Origin: Paenibacillus sp. DMB20
Lineage (GTDB): Bacteria > Bacillota > Bacilli > Paenibacillales > Paenibacillaceae
Length of the DNA: 64,000 bases
Assembly (NCBI RefSeq): GCF_000987955.1
Contig: NZ_LAZU01000039.1
Location: 1 to 64,000 of the forward strand
Reading direction: 5' to 3'
Shown here in pieces: positions 8,361 to 17,674 of the stretch. A program made the position numbers and the translations under genes. Below the pieces are notes generated by a model. The model searched no databases. It saw nothing but the letters and a program-made list of their open reading frames with translations, and was not told the origin of the DNA. The stretch's first letter is position 1. Each line of letters opens with the position of its first letter.

Positions 8361-8667
8361 ACCTAAAAACACCCAATTGGTTACTAAAAATGACATGAAA
8401 TGGGTGTTTTTGCGCAGATATAAGCAAAGTATGTAGTTCATTTATACTTGGCTTATATTTCCTGGTAGAAACGTCAATTTTGCCCCATCCCCAGAGGACG
8501 ATGGCGTCGTTTCTACTTGCATACATACTGAGATAAGTTGGCAGGATATATTTTTTGGCCAGTTCATAGAATGTAAACATGGTTAAAAAATGACATGGCG
8601 CTTTGAACATGTTAGAATATCTTTTGTAACGCTAAAGTATAATTTTCAAGGAAAAGAGGTTGGTCGC
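8361..8667. other. tig-clpP intergenic region
   Basis: Contains an 11-bp perfect stem AAAAACACCCA/TGGGTGTTTTT (8365-8375 with 8401-8411, 25-nt loop) that can terminate in either direction, and a TATAAT at 8638-8643 ahead of clpP with no convincing -35 box. The minus strand is open from 8610 to 8359 and its translation is moderately protein-like, but it shows no motif and ends in the hairpin. I see no CtsR-type direct repeat upstream of clpP. Confidence 0.45.
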
Positions 8668-9258
8668 ATGAGTCTTGTACCTATGGTTGTGGAACAAACC
8701 AATCGGGGAGAGAGATCCTACGATATATATTCCCGATTACTGAAAGATCGCATCATCTTCCTCAGCAGTGCGATCGATGACGATGTCGCCAATCTTGTTA
8801 TTGCCCAGCTGTTGTTTTTGGCTGCGGAAGATCCGGAGAAGGACATCCACATGTACATCAATTCACCCGGTGGTTCCGTAACGGCCGGGATGGGTATATA
8901 TGATACGATGCAGTACATCAAGCCTGATGTGTCCACGATTTGCGTTGGCATGGCCGCCAGCATGGGGTCGCTGCTCCTGACCGCCGGGGCACCGGGCAAA
9001 CGGTATGCGCTGGAGAACAGCGAGGTCATGATTCACCAGCCGCTGGGAGGAATTCAAGGCCAGGCATCCGATATTCAAATCCACGCAGATTGGATCATCA
9101 AGACAAGACAGAAGCTTAACCGTATCTATGTGGAACGCACAGGTCAGCCCCTTGAAAAAATCGAACGCGATACGGACCGCGACTTCTTCATGAGCGCGGA
9201 AGAAGCGAAGTCATACGGGATTATCGACGATGTCCTGTCTTCACCGATCAAATCTTAA
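8668..9258 (+). CDS. clpP: ATP-dependent Clp protease proteolytic subunit
   Basis: The 196-residue serine peptidase has the catalytic triad Ser98 (GMAASMGS), His123 (VMIHQP) and Asp172 (DTDRDF), at the canonical spacing. I use ATG 8668 because AAAAGAGG lies 8 nt upstream and MSLVPMVVEQT is the standard ClpP N-terminus; a longer in-frame reading adds 26 unsupported residues. ClpP assembles as a double heptamer and degrades substrates fed by ClpX, encoded 14 nt downstream, or by other Clp ATPases. Confidence 0.97.
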   Translation: MSLVPMVVEQTNRGERSYDIYSRLLKDRIIFLSSAIDDDVANLVIAQLLFLAAEDPEKDIHMYINSPGGSVTAGMGIYDTMQYIKPDVSTICVGMAASMGSLLLTAGAPGKRYALENSEVMIHQPLGGIQGQASDIQIHADWIIKTRQKLNRIYVERTGQPLEKIERDTDRDFFMSAEEAKSYGIIDDVLSSPIKS

Positions 9259-9272
9259 GAGGTGGTTATAGC

Positions 9273-10535
9273 ATGTTTAAATTTAACGACGACAAAGGGC
9301 AGCTGAAATGCTCCTTCTGCGGCAAATCCCAGGAGCAGGTCCGCAAGCTGGTTGCTGGTCCCGGCGTTTATATATGTGACGAGTGCATCGATCTGTGCTC
9401 GGAAATCGTAGAGGAGGAACTCGGCCACGAGGAAGAGGTCGATCTGAAGGATATTCCGAAACCGCGGGAAATCCGCGGTATTTTGGATCAATACGTCATC
9501 GGCCAGGATCAAGCAAAAAAATCCTTGTCGGTAGCCGTATACAATCACTACAAGCGCATTAACACGCAAAACAAAATCGAGGACGTCGAATTGCAAAAGA
9601 GCAACATTTTGCTGCTCGGTCCTACCGGTTCCGGTAAAACGCTGCTGGCGCAGACTATGGCCAAAATCCTAAACGTTCCTTTTGCCATCGCGGACGCGAC
9701 TTCCCTGACAGAAGCAGGCTATGTGGGCGAAGACGTTGAGAATATCTTGCTGAAGCTGATTCAGGCTGCGGACTACGACGTTGAAAAAGCCGAACGCGGC
9801 ATCATTTATATCGACGAAATCGATAAAGTGGCCCGTAAATCCGAAAATCCGTCCATTACCCGCGACGTATCGGGCGAGGGCGTGCAGCAGGCCCTTCTGA
9901 AAATTCTCGAAGGCACGGTCGCTTCGGTACCTCCGCAAGGCGGACGCAAGCATCCTCATCAGGAGTTTATCCAGATCGACACGACCAACATCCTGTTTAT
10001 TTGCGGCGGCGCGTTTGACGGACTGGAACAGTACATTAAACGCCGGATCGGCAAAAAGGTCATCGGCTTTAACGCCACAGGTGAGGGGCAGAAGGATCTG
10101 AAGCCTGGGGAATACCTGACGATGGTTCTGCCGGAAGACCTGCTTAAATTCGGCCTGATTCCGGAGTTTGTAGGACGTCTGCCGATCATCTCGACCCTTG
10201 AGCCGCTTGACGAGCAAGCGCTTGTCCGGATTCTGTCCGAACCGAAGAACGCTTTGACCAAGCAGTATCAGAAGATGCTTGAGCTGGATAACGTCAACCT
10301 CAGATTCGAGAAAGAGGCGCTGGAAGCGATCGCCCGTGAAGCCATCAAGCGCAATACCGGTGCGCGCGGTCTTCGCTCCATCATTGAGGGCATCATGCTT
10401 GAGGTGATGTACGAAGTGCCGTCCCGTGACGATATTACGGACTGCGTCATTACAGAGAAGGTTGTACGGGATAAGGTTATTCCCGAGCTTCAAGGAAACG
10501 GAACCAATGACAAGAAACAAGAAGAAAGCGCCTGA
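9273..10535 (+). CDS. clpX: ClpX, ATPase subunit of the ClpXP protease
   Basis: The 420-residue protein has the N-terminal zinc-binding domain (CSFCGKSQ at residues 10-17 and CDECIDLC near 35), Walker A GPTGSGKT (about residue 115), Walker B IIYIDEIDK, and a substrate pore loop of the GYVGED type. It unfolds tagged or native substrates and threads them into ClpP. It is 14 nt after clpP, so the pair is probably one transcript; in B. subtilis the two genes are apart. A terminator overlaps its stop codon. Confidence 0.97.
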   Translation: MFKFNDDKGQLKCSFCGKSQEQVRKLVAGPGVYICDECIDLCSEIVEEELGHEEEVDLKDIPKPREIRGILDQYVIGQDQAKKSLSVAVYNHYKRINTQNKIEDVELQKSNILLLGPTGSGKTLLAQTMAKILNVPFAIADATSLTEAGYVGEDVENILLKLIQAADYDVEKAERGIIYIDEIDKVARKSENPSITRDVSGEGVQQALLKILEGTVASVPPQGGRKHPHQEFIQIDTTNILFICGGAFDGLEQYIKRRIGKKVIGFNATGEGQKDLKPGEYLTMVLPEDLLKFGLIPEFVGRLPIISTLEPLDEQALVRILSEPKNALTKQYQKMLELDNVNLRFEKEALEAIAREAIKRNTGARGLRSIIEGIMLEVMYEVPSRDDITDCVITEKVVRDKVIPELQGNGTNDKKQEESA

Positions 10536-10550
10536 TTCCGGCGCTTTTAA
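10525..10550 (+). terminator. Terminator overlapping the clpX stop codon
   Basis: AAAGCGCC/GGCGCTTT with loop TGATTCC; the loop begins with the clpX TGA. The T-run is short, so read-through is possible. Confidence 0.6.
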
Positions 10551-10638
10551 ATAAAACAACGTCAACTCTCCACTCCCGCTTGCGGCATATCCGTTTTGCC
10601 GGGGTGGAGCTTTGGCGTTCTATGGGAGAGATTGATCC

Positions 10639-11748
10639 ATGTTTTTGAGACAGGACACACGGCCCGTTAAAGTGGGTAACCTCACCATCGGCGGAAGCAA
10701 CGAAGTCATCATTCAAAGCATGTGCACGACCAAAACCGCAGACGTGGAGGCGACGGTTGCCGAAATTCTGCGTTTGGAAGAAGCCGGGTGCCAGCTTGTG
10801 AGGGTCACGGTTAACAATGACGAGGCTGCTGCAGCCATCAAGGAAATAAAAAAAAGGATTCATATCCCGCTCGTGGCGGATATCCATTTCAACTACAAGC
10901 TGGCCCTTGCCGCGATCGAGAACGGAATCGACAAGGTCCGGATCAACCCCGGCAACATCGGCAAGCGGGCGAAGGTCGAGGAGGTTGTCAAGGCGTGTAA
11001 GGCAAAAGGCATTCCGATCCGGATCGGCGTCAATGCCGGTTCCCTGGAAAACCACCTGCTCGAAAAATACGGCTACCCGACGCCGGAGGCCATGGTCGAA
11101 AGCGCCTTGTATCATATCGGCATTTTGGAAGAGCTGGATTTCCGCGATATTATCGTTTCGCTGAAGGCCTCGGACGTACCGATGGCTATCGCCGCCTACA
11201 CCAAAGCCGCGGAGGTCATTCCGTATCCGCTGCACCTGGGCATTACCGAGGCGGGCACGCTGTTCTCCGGAACGGTTAAGAGCGCAGCCGGACTCGGCGC
11301 GCTTCTGTCCATGGGAATCGGGAATACGATGAGGATCTCCCTCAGTGCGGACCCTGTGGAAGAAATCAAGGTGGGACGGGAGCTTTTGAAAACGTTCGGT
11401 CTGATTTCGGACGCGCCGACACTCGTGTCCTGTCCGACCTGCGGCCGTCTGGATATCGATTTGTTTTCCATCGCCAACGAAGTAGAAGAATACATTTCAA
11501 ATCTCAAAGTCCCGATTAAAGTTTCCGTGCTCGGCTGTGCCGTTAACGGCCCGGGCGAAGCCAGGGAAGCCGATATCGGCATCGCCGGCGCGCGCGGAGA
11601 AGGGCTCTTGTTCCGCTATGGGGAAATGATCCGCAAAGTGCCGGAGGAAACGATGGTCGAAGAGCTGAAGAAGGAGATCGACCATATCGTCAAGGTGTAT
11701 GAAGAAACCGGTGAAATTCCGGGCCGCAAGCATAAAACTGGCGTATAA
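10639..11748 (+). CDS. ispG: 4-hydroxy-3-methylbut-2-enyl diphosphate synthase (IspG/GcpE)
   Basis: The 369-residue enzyme of the methylerythritol phosphate pathway makes HMBPP from MEcPP. The N-terminal TIM barrel (RPVKVGNLTIGG, PLVADIHFNY, DKVRINPGNIG) is followed by the C-terminal iron-sulfur domain with CPTCGR (about residue 267) and VLGCAVNGPGEAREADIG, which supply the three cluster cysteines and the conserved glutamate. It lies between clpX and lonB, which are neighbours in B. subtilis, so it is an insertion relative to that order. It has its own terminator. Confidence 0.97.
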   Translation: MFLRQDTRPVKVGNLTIGGSNEVIIQSMCTTKTADVEATVAEILRLEEAGCQLVRVTVNNDEAAAAIKEIKKRIHIPLVADIHFNYKLALAAIENGIDKVRINPGNIGKRAKVEEVVKACKAKGIPIRIGVNAGSLENHLLEKYGYPTPEAMVESALYHIGILEELDFRDIIVSLKASDVPMAIAAYTKAAEVIPYPLHLGITEAGTLFSGTVKSAAGLGALLSMGIGNTMRISLSADPVEEIKVGRELLKTFGLISDAPTLVSCPTCGRLDIDLFSIANEVEEYISNLKVPIKVSVLGCAVNGPGEAREADIGIAGARGEGLLFRYGEMIRKVPEETMVEELKKEIDHIVKVYEETGEIPGRKHKTGV

Positions 11749-11775
11749 ACGCCGGATATTTCCATACGTTCGCAA

Positions 11776-11813
11776 GAAAGCCGTCAGCCGGATGTTTCCG
11801 GCACGGCTTTTTT
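11776..11813 (+). terminator. Terminator of ispG
   Basis: AAAGCCGT/ACGGCTTT outer stem with an inner CCGG/CCGG stem, followed by a T-run. Confidence 0.8.
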
Positions 11814-11986
11814 GCATGCGCAGTTACCGCAGAAACAACCTGGCGGGGACCATTTCGCCGTTCCCGGCCCTTGGTTTCTCTGTAATTCATTTGAAAGAAT
11901 ACTTTTACCTTCAACTGAAACAGGCAATACTATCATGTATTAACGTGTTTCAGAATGAAATTACGGAGAAACGGGAGGAATGACTT

Positions 11987-13714
11987 GTGAATCTCAATGT
12001 GATCATTATGCTGGTACAGCTGTTCTTTGCCGTAATCATCGGCGTTTATTTTTGGAATCTGCTTCGGGGGCAAAAGACGAGCAAAACGGCCGTTGACCGG
12101 GAGTCGCGCAAAGAGCTCGACAAGCTTCGGAAGCTCCGTTCCATCACGCTGACGAAACCGCTGGCGGAGAAAACCCGGCCTCAGACGATGGATGACATCG
12201 TCGGCCAGAAGGACGGGCTCCGTGCCCTGAAAGCCGCGCTTTGCAGCAGCAATCCGCAGCACGTCATCGTTTACGGCCCGCCCGGAGTCGGAAAAACGGC
12301 GGCGGCACGCGTCGTCCTCGAAGAAGCCAAAAAAAATCCGCAATCGCCTTTTAAATATGACGCCAAGTTTACGGAAATCGATGCGACCACCGCACGCTTT
12401 GACGAACGTGGCATTGCCGATCCGCTGATCGGTTCCGTACACGACCCGATTTACCAGGGAGCCGGGGCCATGGGCGTGGCAGGCATACCGCAGCCAAAGC
12501 CCGGTGCCGTAACCAAAGCCCACGGAGGAATTTTGTTCGTGGATGAAATCGGTGAATTGCATCCGATTCAAATGAATAAGCTGTTAAAGGTGCTCGAAGA
12601 CAGGAAAGTGCTGCTCGAAAGCGCGTATTATAATTCCGAAGACGCCAATACCCCGGCGTACATTCACGATATCTTTCAAAATGGCCTTCCGGCTGACTTT
12701 CGGCTGGTCGGAGCAACGACGCGTTCGCCGGAAGAAATCGCGCCTGCCTTGCGTTCGCGCTGCATGGAGATTTTCTTCCGTCCGCTTCTGCCGGAGGAAA
12801 TCGGACGGATCGCGGAGGACGCTATCCAGAAGATCGGCTTAAAGCCTTGCCCCGAATCGGTGGAGGTCGTCAAACGGTATTGCACGAACGGCCGTGAAGC
12901 CGTGAATATGATTCAGCTGGCAGCGGGGCTGGCTCTTACTGAAAAGAGGGAGACGCTTCGTGCAGCCGATGTGGAATGGGTGGCGAGCAGCAGCCAGCTG
13001 CAGCCGCGGCCGGACCGGAAGGTGCCGGAACGTCCCCAGGTCGGTCTTGTCAACGGTTTGGCGGTTTACGGCCCGAATATGGGGGCGCTGCTGGAAATCG
13101 AGGTGTCCGCCGTTGCTGCCGACAAAGGCAGGGGCACTTACAACATCACGGGCGTAGTGGACGAGGAGGAGCTTGGCGGAGGAGCGCGCAAGCTGCGGCG
13201 TAAAAGCATGGCCAAAGGTTCCGTCGAAAATGTGCTCACCGTTCTGGGATCCATGGGCTTTTGTCCGAAGGATTACGATCTGCATATCAATTTCCCCGGC
13301 GGAACGCCGATCGATGGGCCTTCCGCGGGTATCGCGATGGCTACGGCGATCGTGTCTGCCATTCGGGGGCTTGAGGTGGACAACAAAATCGCCATGACCG
13401 GGGAAATCAGCATTCACGGCAAAGTGAAGCCGATCGGCGGCGTGATTGCCAAGGTGGAGGCGGCTTTCCAAGCAGGTGCAACCACGGTGATCATTCCGAA
13501 GGATAACTGGCAGACCTTGTTCCAGGATTTAAACGGACTGCGGGTTATTCCCGTTGAATCCGTGAAGGAAGTATTCGCTCAGGTGTTCGGCGGAGCCGTA
13601 ACTCCGGATATTGTTCAAATGCCGGCCAGCGAGACATTTCCGGCCGCTTCCGGCTCGCTGCTCCAGGCTAACCCTCCCCACGCGGGGGGAATGACCGATG
13701 CGGGCAGCTGTTAA
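11987..13714 (+). CDS. lonB: LonB, membrane-anchored sporulation-associated Lon-like protease
   Basis: Starts at GTG 11987 after GGGAGGAATGACTT. Residues about 4-25 (NVIIMLVQLFFAVIIGVYFW) form a membrane anchor. An AAA+ domain follows with Walker A GPPGVGKT (about 98-105) and Walker B ILFVDEIGE, and a C-terminal Lon protease domain with the catalytic serine in DGPSAGIAMATA and the lysine region GKVKPIGGVIAKVEAA. At 575 aa it is slightly longer than B. subtilis LonB (552 aa), which is made in the forespore under SigF. I did not find a convincing SigF promoter by eye. Next to lonA, as in B. subtilis. Confidence 0.93.
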   Translation: MNLNVIIMLVQLFFAVIIGVYFWNLLRGQKTSKTAVDRESRKELDKLRKLRSITLTKPLAEKTRPQTMDDIVGQKDGLRALKAALCSSNPQHVIVYGPPGVGKTAAARVVLEEAKKNPQSPFKYDAKFTEIDATTARFDERGIADPLIGSVHDPIYQGAGAMGVAGIPQPKPGAVTKAHGGILFVDEIGELHPIQMNKLLKVLEDRKVLLESAYYNSEDANTPAYIHDIFQNGLPADFRLVGATTRSPEEIAPALRSRCMEIFFRPLLPEEIGRIAEDAIQKIGLKPCPESVEVVKRYCTNGREAVNMIQLAAGLALTEKRETLRAADVEWVASSSQLQPRPDRKVPERPQVGLVNGLAVYGPNMGALLEIEVSAVAADKGRGTYNITGVVDEEELGGGARKLRRKSMAKGSVENVLTVLGSMGFCPKDYDLHINFPGGTPIDGPSAGIAMATAIVSAIRGLEVDNKIAMTGEISIHGKVKPIGGVIAKVEAAFQAGATTVIIPKDNWQTLFQDLNGLRVIPVESVKEVFAQVFGGAVTPDIVQMPASETFPAASGSLLQANPPHAGGMTDAGSC

Positions 13715-13798
13715 CAACCGCTTTGTTGGTTTTTTATACGAACATTTGATAAAATAGGAATAGTGTCAACATTGAGAGCCATTGGAGGTGTGAAAGCG

Positions 13799-16135
13799 AT
13801 GGGACCCAATAAAAACAAAGGTCGTCGTTTTCCTTTGCTGCCTTTAAGAGGACTTCTCGTCTACCCAAGCATGGTGCTGCATCTGGACGTGGGGCGGGAG
13901 AAATCGGTTAAGGCATTAGAAAAAGCTATGGTTGAAGACAATTTGATTCTCCTTTGTTCTCAATCGGAAGTGAACATTGAAGAGCCGACGCAAGAGGATA
14001 TTTTTCGGATCGGTACGGTAGCGAATGTAAGACAAATGCTCAAGCTTCCGAACGGTACCATACGCGTGTTAGTGGAAGGTATGGAACGGGCGGAGATTAT
14101 TCAATATACCGATAACGAGGACTATTACGAAGTCCTTGCTTGTGAGCTTCCCGAGGAGGAGAATAACGATTCCGAAGTGGCCGCCCTGATGAGGACGGTG
14201 CTGGGGCAATTTGAGAATTACATCAATTTGTCCAAAAAAGTGACGCCCGAAACTCTGGCCGCGGTTTCCGATATCGAAGAGCCGGGCCGTCTTGCGGACG
14301 TTATTACCAGCCATCTGTCGCTTAAAATAAAGGATAAGCAGGAAATTCTCGAAACGATCGACGTGCGCAAGCGTCTGGAGAAGCTGCTGGACATCCTGAA
14401 CAATGAGCGTGAAGTGCTTGAATTGGAACGCAAAATCAATCAGCGCGTCAAGAAGCAGATGGAGAAAACCCAGAAGGAATACTATCTTCGCGAGCAGATG
14501 AAGGCGATCCAGAAAGAGCTTGGAGAGAAGGAAGGCCGCGCGGGCGAAGTGGAAGAGCTGCGAAGCCAGCTGAAGGAACTGGAGCTTCCGGAACGCGTGC
14601 AGGAGAAAATCGAGAAAGAAATCGACCGTCTTGAAAAAATGCCGTCCAGTTCCGCCGAAGGCGGTGTCATCCGGAACTACGTCGACTGGCTGCTTGCGCT
14701 GCCATGGAATACGCTGACCGAGGATGATCTGGATATCAAGAAGGCGGAGCAGATTCTGGATGAGGATCACTACGGCCTTGAGAAGCCGAAGGAGCGGGTG
14801 CTTGAATATCTGGCCGTTCAGAAGCTCGTCAAGAAGCTGAAAGGGCCGATCCTGTGTCTTGTCGGTCCTCCCGGTGTCGGTAAAACCTCCCTTGCCCGTT
14901 CCATTGCCCGTTCGCTGGAACGCAAGTTTGTCCGTATATCTTTGGGCGGCGTTCGCGACGAGGCCGAAATCCGCGGCCACCGCCGGACCTATGTCGGCGC
15001 AATGCCGGGCCGGATCATCCAGGGGATGAAAACCGCCGGATCCAAAAACCCGGTGTTCCTTCTGGACGAAATCGACAAAATGGCAGCGGACTTCCGGGGT
15101 GACCCGGCATCGGCGCTGCTGGAAGTGCTCGATCCGGAACAAAACAACACCTTTAGCGATCACTTTATCGAAATTCCGTTTGATCTGTCCAAAGTCATGT
15201 TCGTAACGACGGCCAATGTGCTGCATAACATTCCGCGTCCGTTGCTCGACCGGATGGAAGTTCTGAATATCCCGGGCTATACCGAGCTTGAGAAGCTTCA
15301 GATCGCTTCGCGCTATCTGCTGCCGAAGCAGAAGCGAGAGCACGGCCTTGAGTCTGAACAGCTTCAGCTGGATGAGAAGGCTCTTTTGAAAGTGATCCGG
15401 GAATATACCCGGGAATCCGGGGTTCGTAATCTGGAGCAGCAGATTGCCGCCCTTTGCCGGAAAACGGCGAAGAAAATCGTTACCGACGCATCCGAAGTCA
15501 TCGCGATCGGCGAAGACGATATTAAGGAATATTTGGGCGCGCCGAAGTTCCGTTACGGCATGGCCGAGCTGGAGGATCAGGTGGGAAGCGTCACCGGCTT
15601 GGCGTGGACCGAGGTCGGCGGAGATACGCTTACCATCGAGGTCACCGTTGTACCGGGAAAAGGCAAACTGACGCTCACGGGCAAACTTGGCGATGTCATG
15701 AAGGAGTCCGCTCAGGCTGCGTTTAGTTATACGCGATCCAAAGCGGCGGAGTTTGGGATTGAACCGGACTTCCATGAGAAGCTTGACGTCCACATTCACA
15801 TACCGGAGGGGGCGATCCCGAAAGACGGGCCTTCCGCCGGCATTACGATGGCCACAGCCCTTATATCCGCCCTGACCAAACGGCATGTTGCCCGCGACGT
15901 CGCGATGACCGGCGAAATTACGCTTCGGGGACGGGTGCTGCCGATCGGCGGCCTGAAAGAGAAGTCCCTGGCCGCTCACCGGGCAGGCTACAAAAAAATT
16001 CTGCTCCCGAAAGACAACGAACGGGATTTGCGCGACATCCCCGACAGCGTAAAGAACGATGTTGAATTTATACCGGTATCCCATATGGATCAGGTGCTCC
16101 AGCATGCTCTTGTGGAGCCGGCGGGATTGCACTAG
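13799..16135 (+). CDS. lonA: ATP-dependent protease La (Lon)
   Basis: The 778-residue protein has an N-terminal LAN substrate domain (LPLRGLLVYPSMVLHLDVGR), a long coiled coil (about 190-280), an AAA+ module with GPPGVGKTSLARSIARSLER, and a protease domain with catalytic Ser679 in KDGPSAGIT and Lys722 in GGLKEK, giving the serine-lysine dyad. ATG 13799 is chosen because TTGGAGGTG lies 8 nt upstream; an in-frame GTG at 13763 would add 12 residues without a ribosome site. Lon degrades misfolded and selected regulatory proteins in the cytosol. ysxC follows 15 nt later. Confidence 0.97.
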   Translation: MGPNKNKGRRFPLLPLRGLLVYPSMVLHLDVGREKSVKALEKAMVEDNLILLCSQSEVNIEEPTQEDIFRIGTVANVRQMLKLPNGTIRVLVEGMERAEIIQYTDNEDYYEVLACELPEEENNDSEVAALMRTVLGQFENYINLSKKVTPETLAAVSDIEEPGRLADVITSHLSLKIKDKQEILETIDVRKRLEKLLDILNNEREVLELERKINQRVKKQMEKTQKEYYLREQMKAIQKELGEKEGRAGEVEELRSQLKELELPERVQEKIEKEIDRLEKMPSSSAEGGVIRNYVDWLLALPWNTLTEDDLDIKKAEQILDEDHYGLEKPKERVLEYLAVQKLVKKLKGPILCLVGPPGVGKTSLARSIARSLERKFVRISLGGVRDEAEIRGHRRTYVGAMPGRIIQGMKTAGSKNPVFLLDEIDKMAADFRGDPASALLEVLDPEQNNTFSDHFIEIPFDLSKVMFVTTANVLHNIPRPLLDRMEVLNIPGYTELEKLQIASRYLLPKQKREHGLESEQLQLDEKALLKVIREYTRESGVRNLEQQIAALCRKTAKKIVTDASEVIAIGEDDIKEYLGAPKFRYGMAELEDQVGSVTGLAWTEVGGDTLTIEVTVVPGKGKLTLTGKLGDVMKESAQAAFSYTRSKAAEFGIEPDFHEKLDVHIHIPEGAIPKDGPSAGITMATALISALTKRHVARDVAMTGEITLRGRVLPIGGLKEKSLAAHRAGYKKILLPKDNERDLRDIPDSVKNDVEFIPVSHMDQVLQHALVEPAGLH

Positions 16136-16150
16136 AGAGGAATTGCAACC

Positions 16151-16792
16151 ATGAAAGTAACCAAAGCTGAATTTGTGATCAGTGCCGTAGGTCCCGCTCA
16201 ATATCCTGATGACGCCTTGCCGGAGATTGCTCTGGCAGGGCGTTCCAATGTGGGCAAATCGTCGCTGATCAACCGCATGATTTCCCGAAAAAACCTGGCG
16301 AGGACAAGCTCGACGCCGGGCAAAACGCAGCATTTGAACTATTACCGTATCAATGACGGGCTTTATTTCGTGGATTTCCCCGGATATGGTTATGCAAAGG
16401 TATCCAAAACCCAGCGGGCAGCCTGGGGAACCATGATCGAAAAATACTTGCTTGAACGGGATGCCCTAAAGCTGGTCCTGCTGGTCGTTGATTTGCGGCA
16501 TCCGCCGTCGAAAGACGACGTCAATATGTACGACTGGCTGCAGTATTATAACCGGCCTGTCTGCGTAGTGGCTACGAAAGCGGACAAAATCCCCCGGAGC
16601 CGCTGGCAAAAACACATCAAAATGGTCAAGGAAACCCTGGGTTTTCAGCCGCAGCATTCCATGGTCATGTTTTCGTCGGAAAGCGGTCTGGGTAAAGATG
16701 AATTATGGAGCATTATTCAGTCTTACGCAGATCGTGCCCCCGATGAGGATGAAGGCGAAATCAATGGGGATGGCGGCTCTTTATCCGACTAA
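16151..16792 (+). CDS. ysxC: Ribosome-biogenesis GTPase EngB/YsxC
   Basis: The 213-residue TRAFAC GTPase has G1 GRSNVGKSSL, G2 region ARTSSTPGKTQ, G3 DFPGYGYA, G4 TKAD and G5 SSESG. The YsxC/YihA group acts in late assembly of the 50S subunit. It begins 15 nt after lonA with AGAGAGGAATTG upstream, and lonA-ysxC coupling is conserved in Bacilli. A C-terminal acidic tail (PDEDEGEIN) is present. Confidence 0.96.
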   Translation: MKVTKAEFVISAVGPAQYPDDALPEIALAGRSNVGKSSLINRMISRKNLARTSSTPGKTQHLNYYRINDGLYFVDFPGYGYAKVSKTQRAAWGTMIEKYLLERDALKLVLLVVDLRHPPSKDDVNMYDWLQYYNRPVCVVATKADKIPRSRWQKHIKMVKETLGFQPQHSMVMFSSESGLGKDELWSIIQSYADRAPDEDEGEINGDGGSLSD

Positions 16793-16849
16793 ATGGACTG
16801 GCGGTTAGCCTAGACCTCGATTTTTCCCGTGCCTTAAACTTTTTATCCG

Positions 16850-16875
16850 ATACCGTAGGGATACGGTGTATTTTC
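16850..16875 (+). terminator. Weak terminator candidate after ysxC
   Basis: ACCGTA/TACGGT stem with a GGGA loop followed by GTATTTT. The stem is only 6 bp. A second small stem ACGGA/TCCGT at 16908-16920 precedes a T-run near 16930. Confidence 0.35.
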
Positions 16876-17036
16876 CGTATGAAAGCGAGAATCCCAGAGG
16901 ATTTTTCACGGAGAATCCGTCTTAATCCGTTTTTTTATGAAATTTGCTGAATAATCTCAATCCGATGACAAGAAAAACCTTTGATGCCTGCGTTATAATT
17001 AACGTAAGGATTGTTAAAAGAATTGAGGAGATTTTT

Positions 17037-17624
17037 ATGGCTCATCGGATAGCCACAGAGTATATTAAAGCCACCATGCAAATGACGGACGTTCAAATGA
17101 ATCAATTTCTTCAGAGCAGCATTGCCTCCCCGATCAATTTCCGTGTGAAGGTAATGGATGGCGGAGGGCAGGAGATCGTGCTCGAAGGCGAAAGCGGGGA
17201 AGAAGTTCATTTGCCCTTCGAACGCAAAGATGGCCTGTATGTCTGTGAGTTGTCGTGCCGGCTGGTAACCCCTTCTTTGACCAATGCGGTGCGGAATCTT
17301 TTTGCCGCAAGCAAAGGGTCGGGCAGGGTCAACCGGATCTATCGCGGTTTCACCATGAGCTATGACTATCAAGACGGCACGGTACAGCGGATTGCCCAGT
17401 TGACGGACGATGCCAGCAGTCTGATCTATGAGTACAAGAATACGGTCGGAGAACTGCAGCGTCTATTCGAAAGCAATGTGACAGAGAAAGAGATCGAGGC
17501 GATTCAGCGGAACATTAACGATCTCCTGGATCAACGCTTGGCGGCATCATCGGCCTTAAGCATTGAGCGTATTGACGAACGGTTGCGGCACTACAATCAG
17601 CGCCTGTTCGTTTTAGAAGCCTGA
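17037..17624 (+). CDS. Conserved hypothetical protein, 195 aa
   Basis: ATG 17037 follows TTGAGGAG at the right distance. The protein is soluble, without signal peptide or membrane helix. The C-terminal third (NTVGELQRLFESNVTEKEIEAIQRN and DERLRHYNQRL) is strongly helical and probably forms a coiled coil. A TATAAT lies at 16994-16999 with no good -35 box. It lies between ysxC and speD, where I know no named B. subtilis counterpart. Function unknown; a strong terminator follows. Confidence 0.75.
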   Translation: MAHRIATEYIKATMQMTDVQMNQFLQSSIASPINFRVKVMDGGGQEIVLEGESGEEVHLPFERKDGLYVCELSCRLVTPSLTNAVRNLFAASKGSGRVNRIYRGFTMSYDYQDGTVQRIAQLTDDASSLIYEYKNTVGELQRLFESNVTEKEIEAIQRNINDLLDQRLAASSALSIERIDERLRHYNQRLFVLEA

Positions 17625-17641
17625 GAAGCTCGAAATTAACG

Positions 17642-17674
17642 AAAGCCTTCCGGTATGCCGGAAGGCTTTTTTTC
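17642..17674. terminator. Strong terminator after the 195-aa gene
   Basis: AAAGCCTTCCGG/CCGGAAGGCTTT, 12-bp perfect stem with a 4-nt loop TATG, then seven Ts. Confidence 0.9.

Noticed and set aside
8359..8610. Minus-strand open frame of 83 codons between tig and clpP
   Set aside because: No ribosome site, no recognisable motif, overlaps clpP upstream sequence and ends inside a hairpin; kept only as a note on the intergenic region.
11880..11986. SigF promoter for lonB
   Set aside because: A GGCAATACT element resembles the -10 box, but no -35 element is found at 14-16 bp.
14069..16333. Very long minus-strand open frame opposite lonA
   Set aside because: Antisense of a well-identified gene; its composition reflects the GC bias of lonA codons and it has no start signals.
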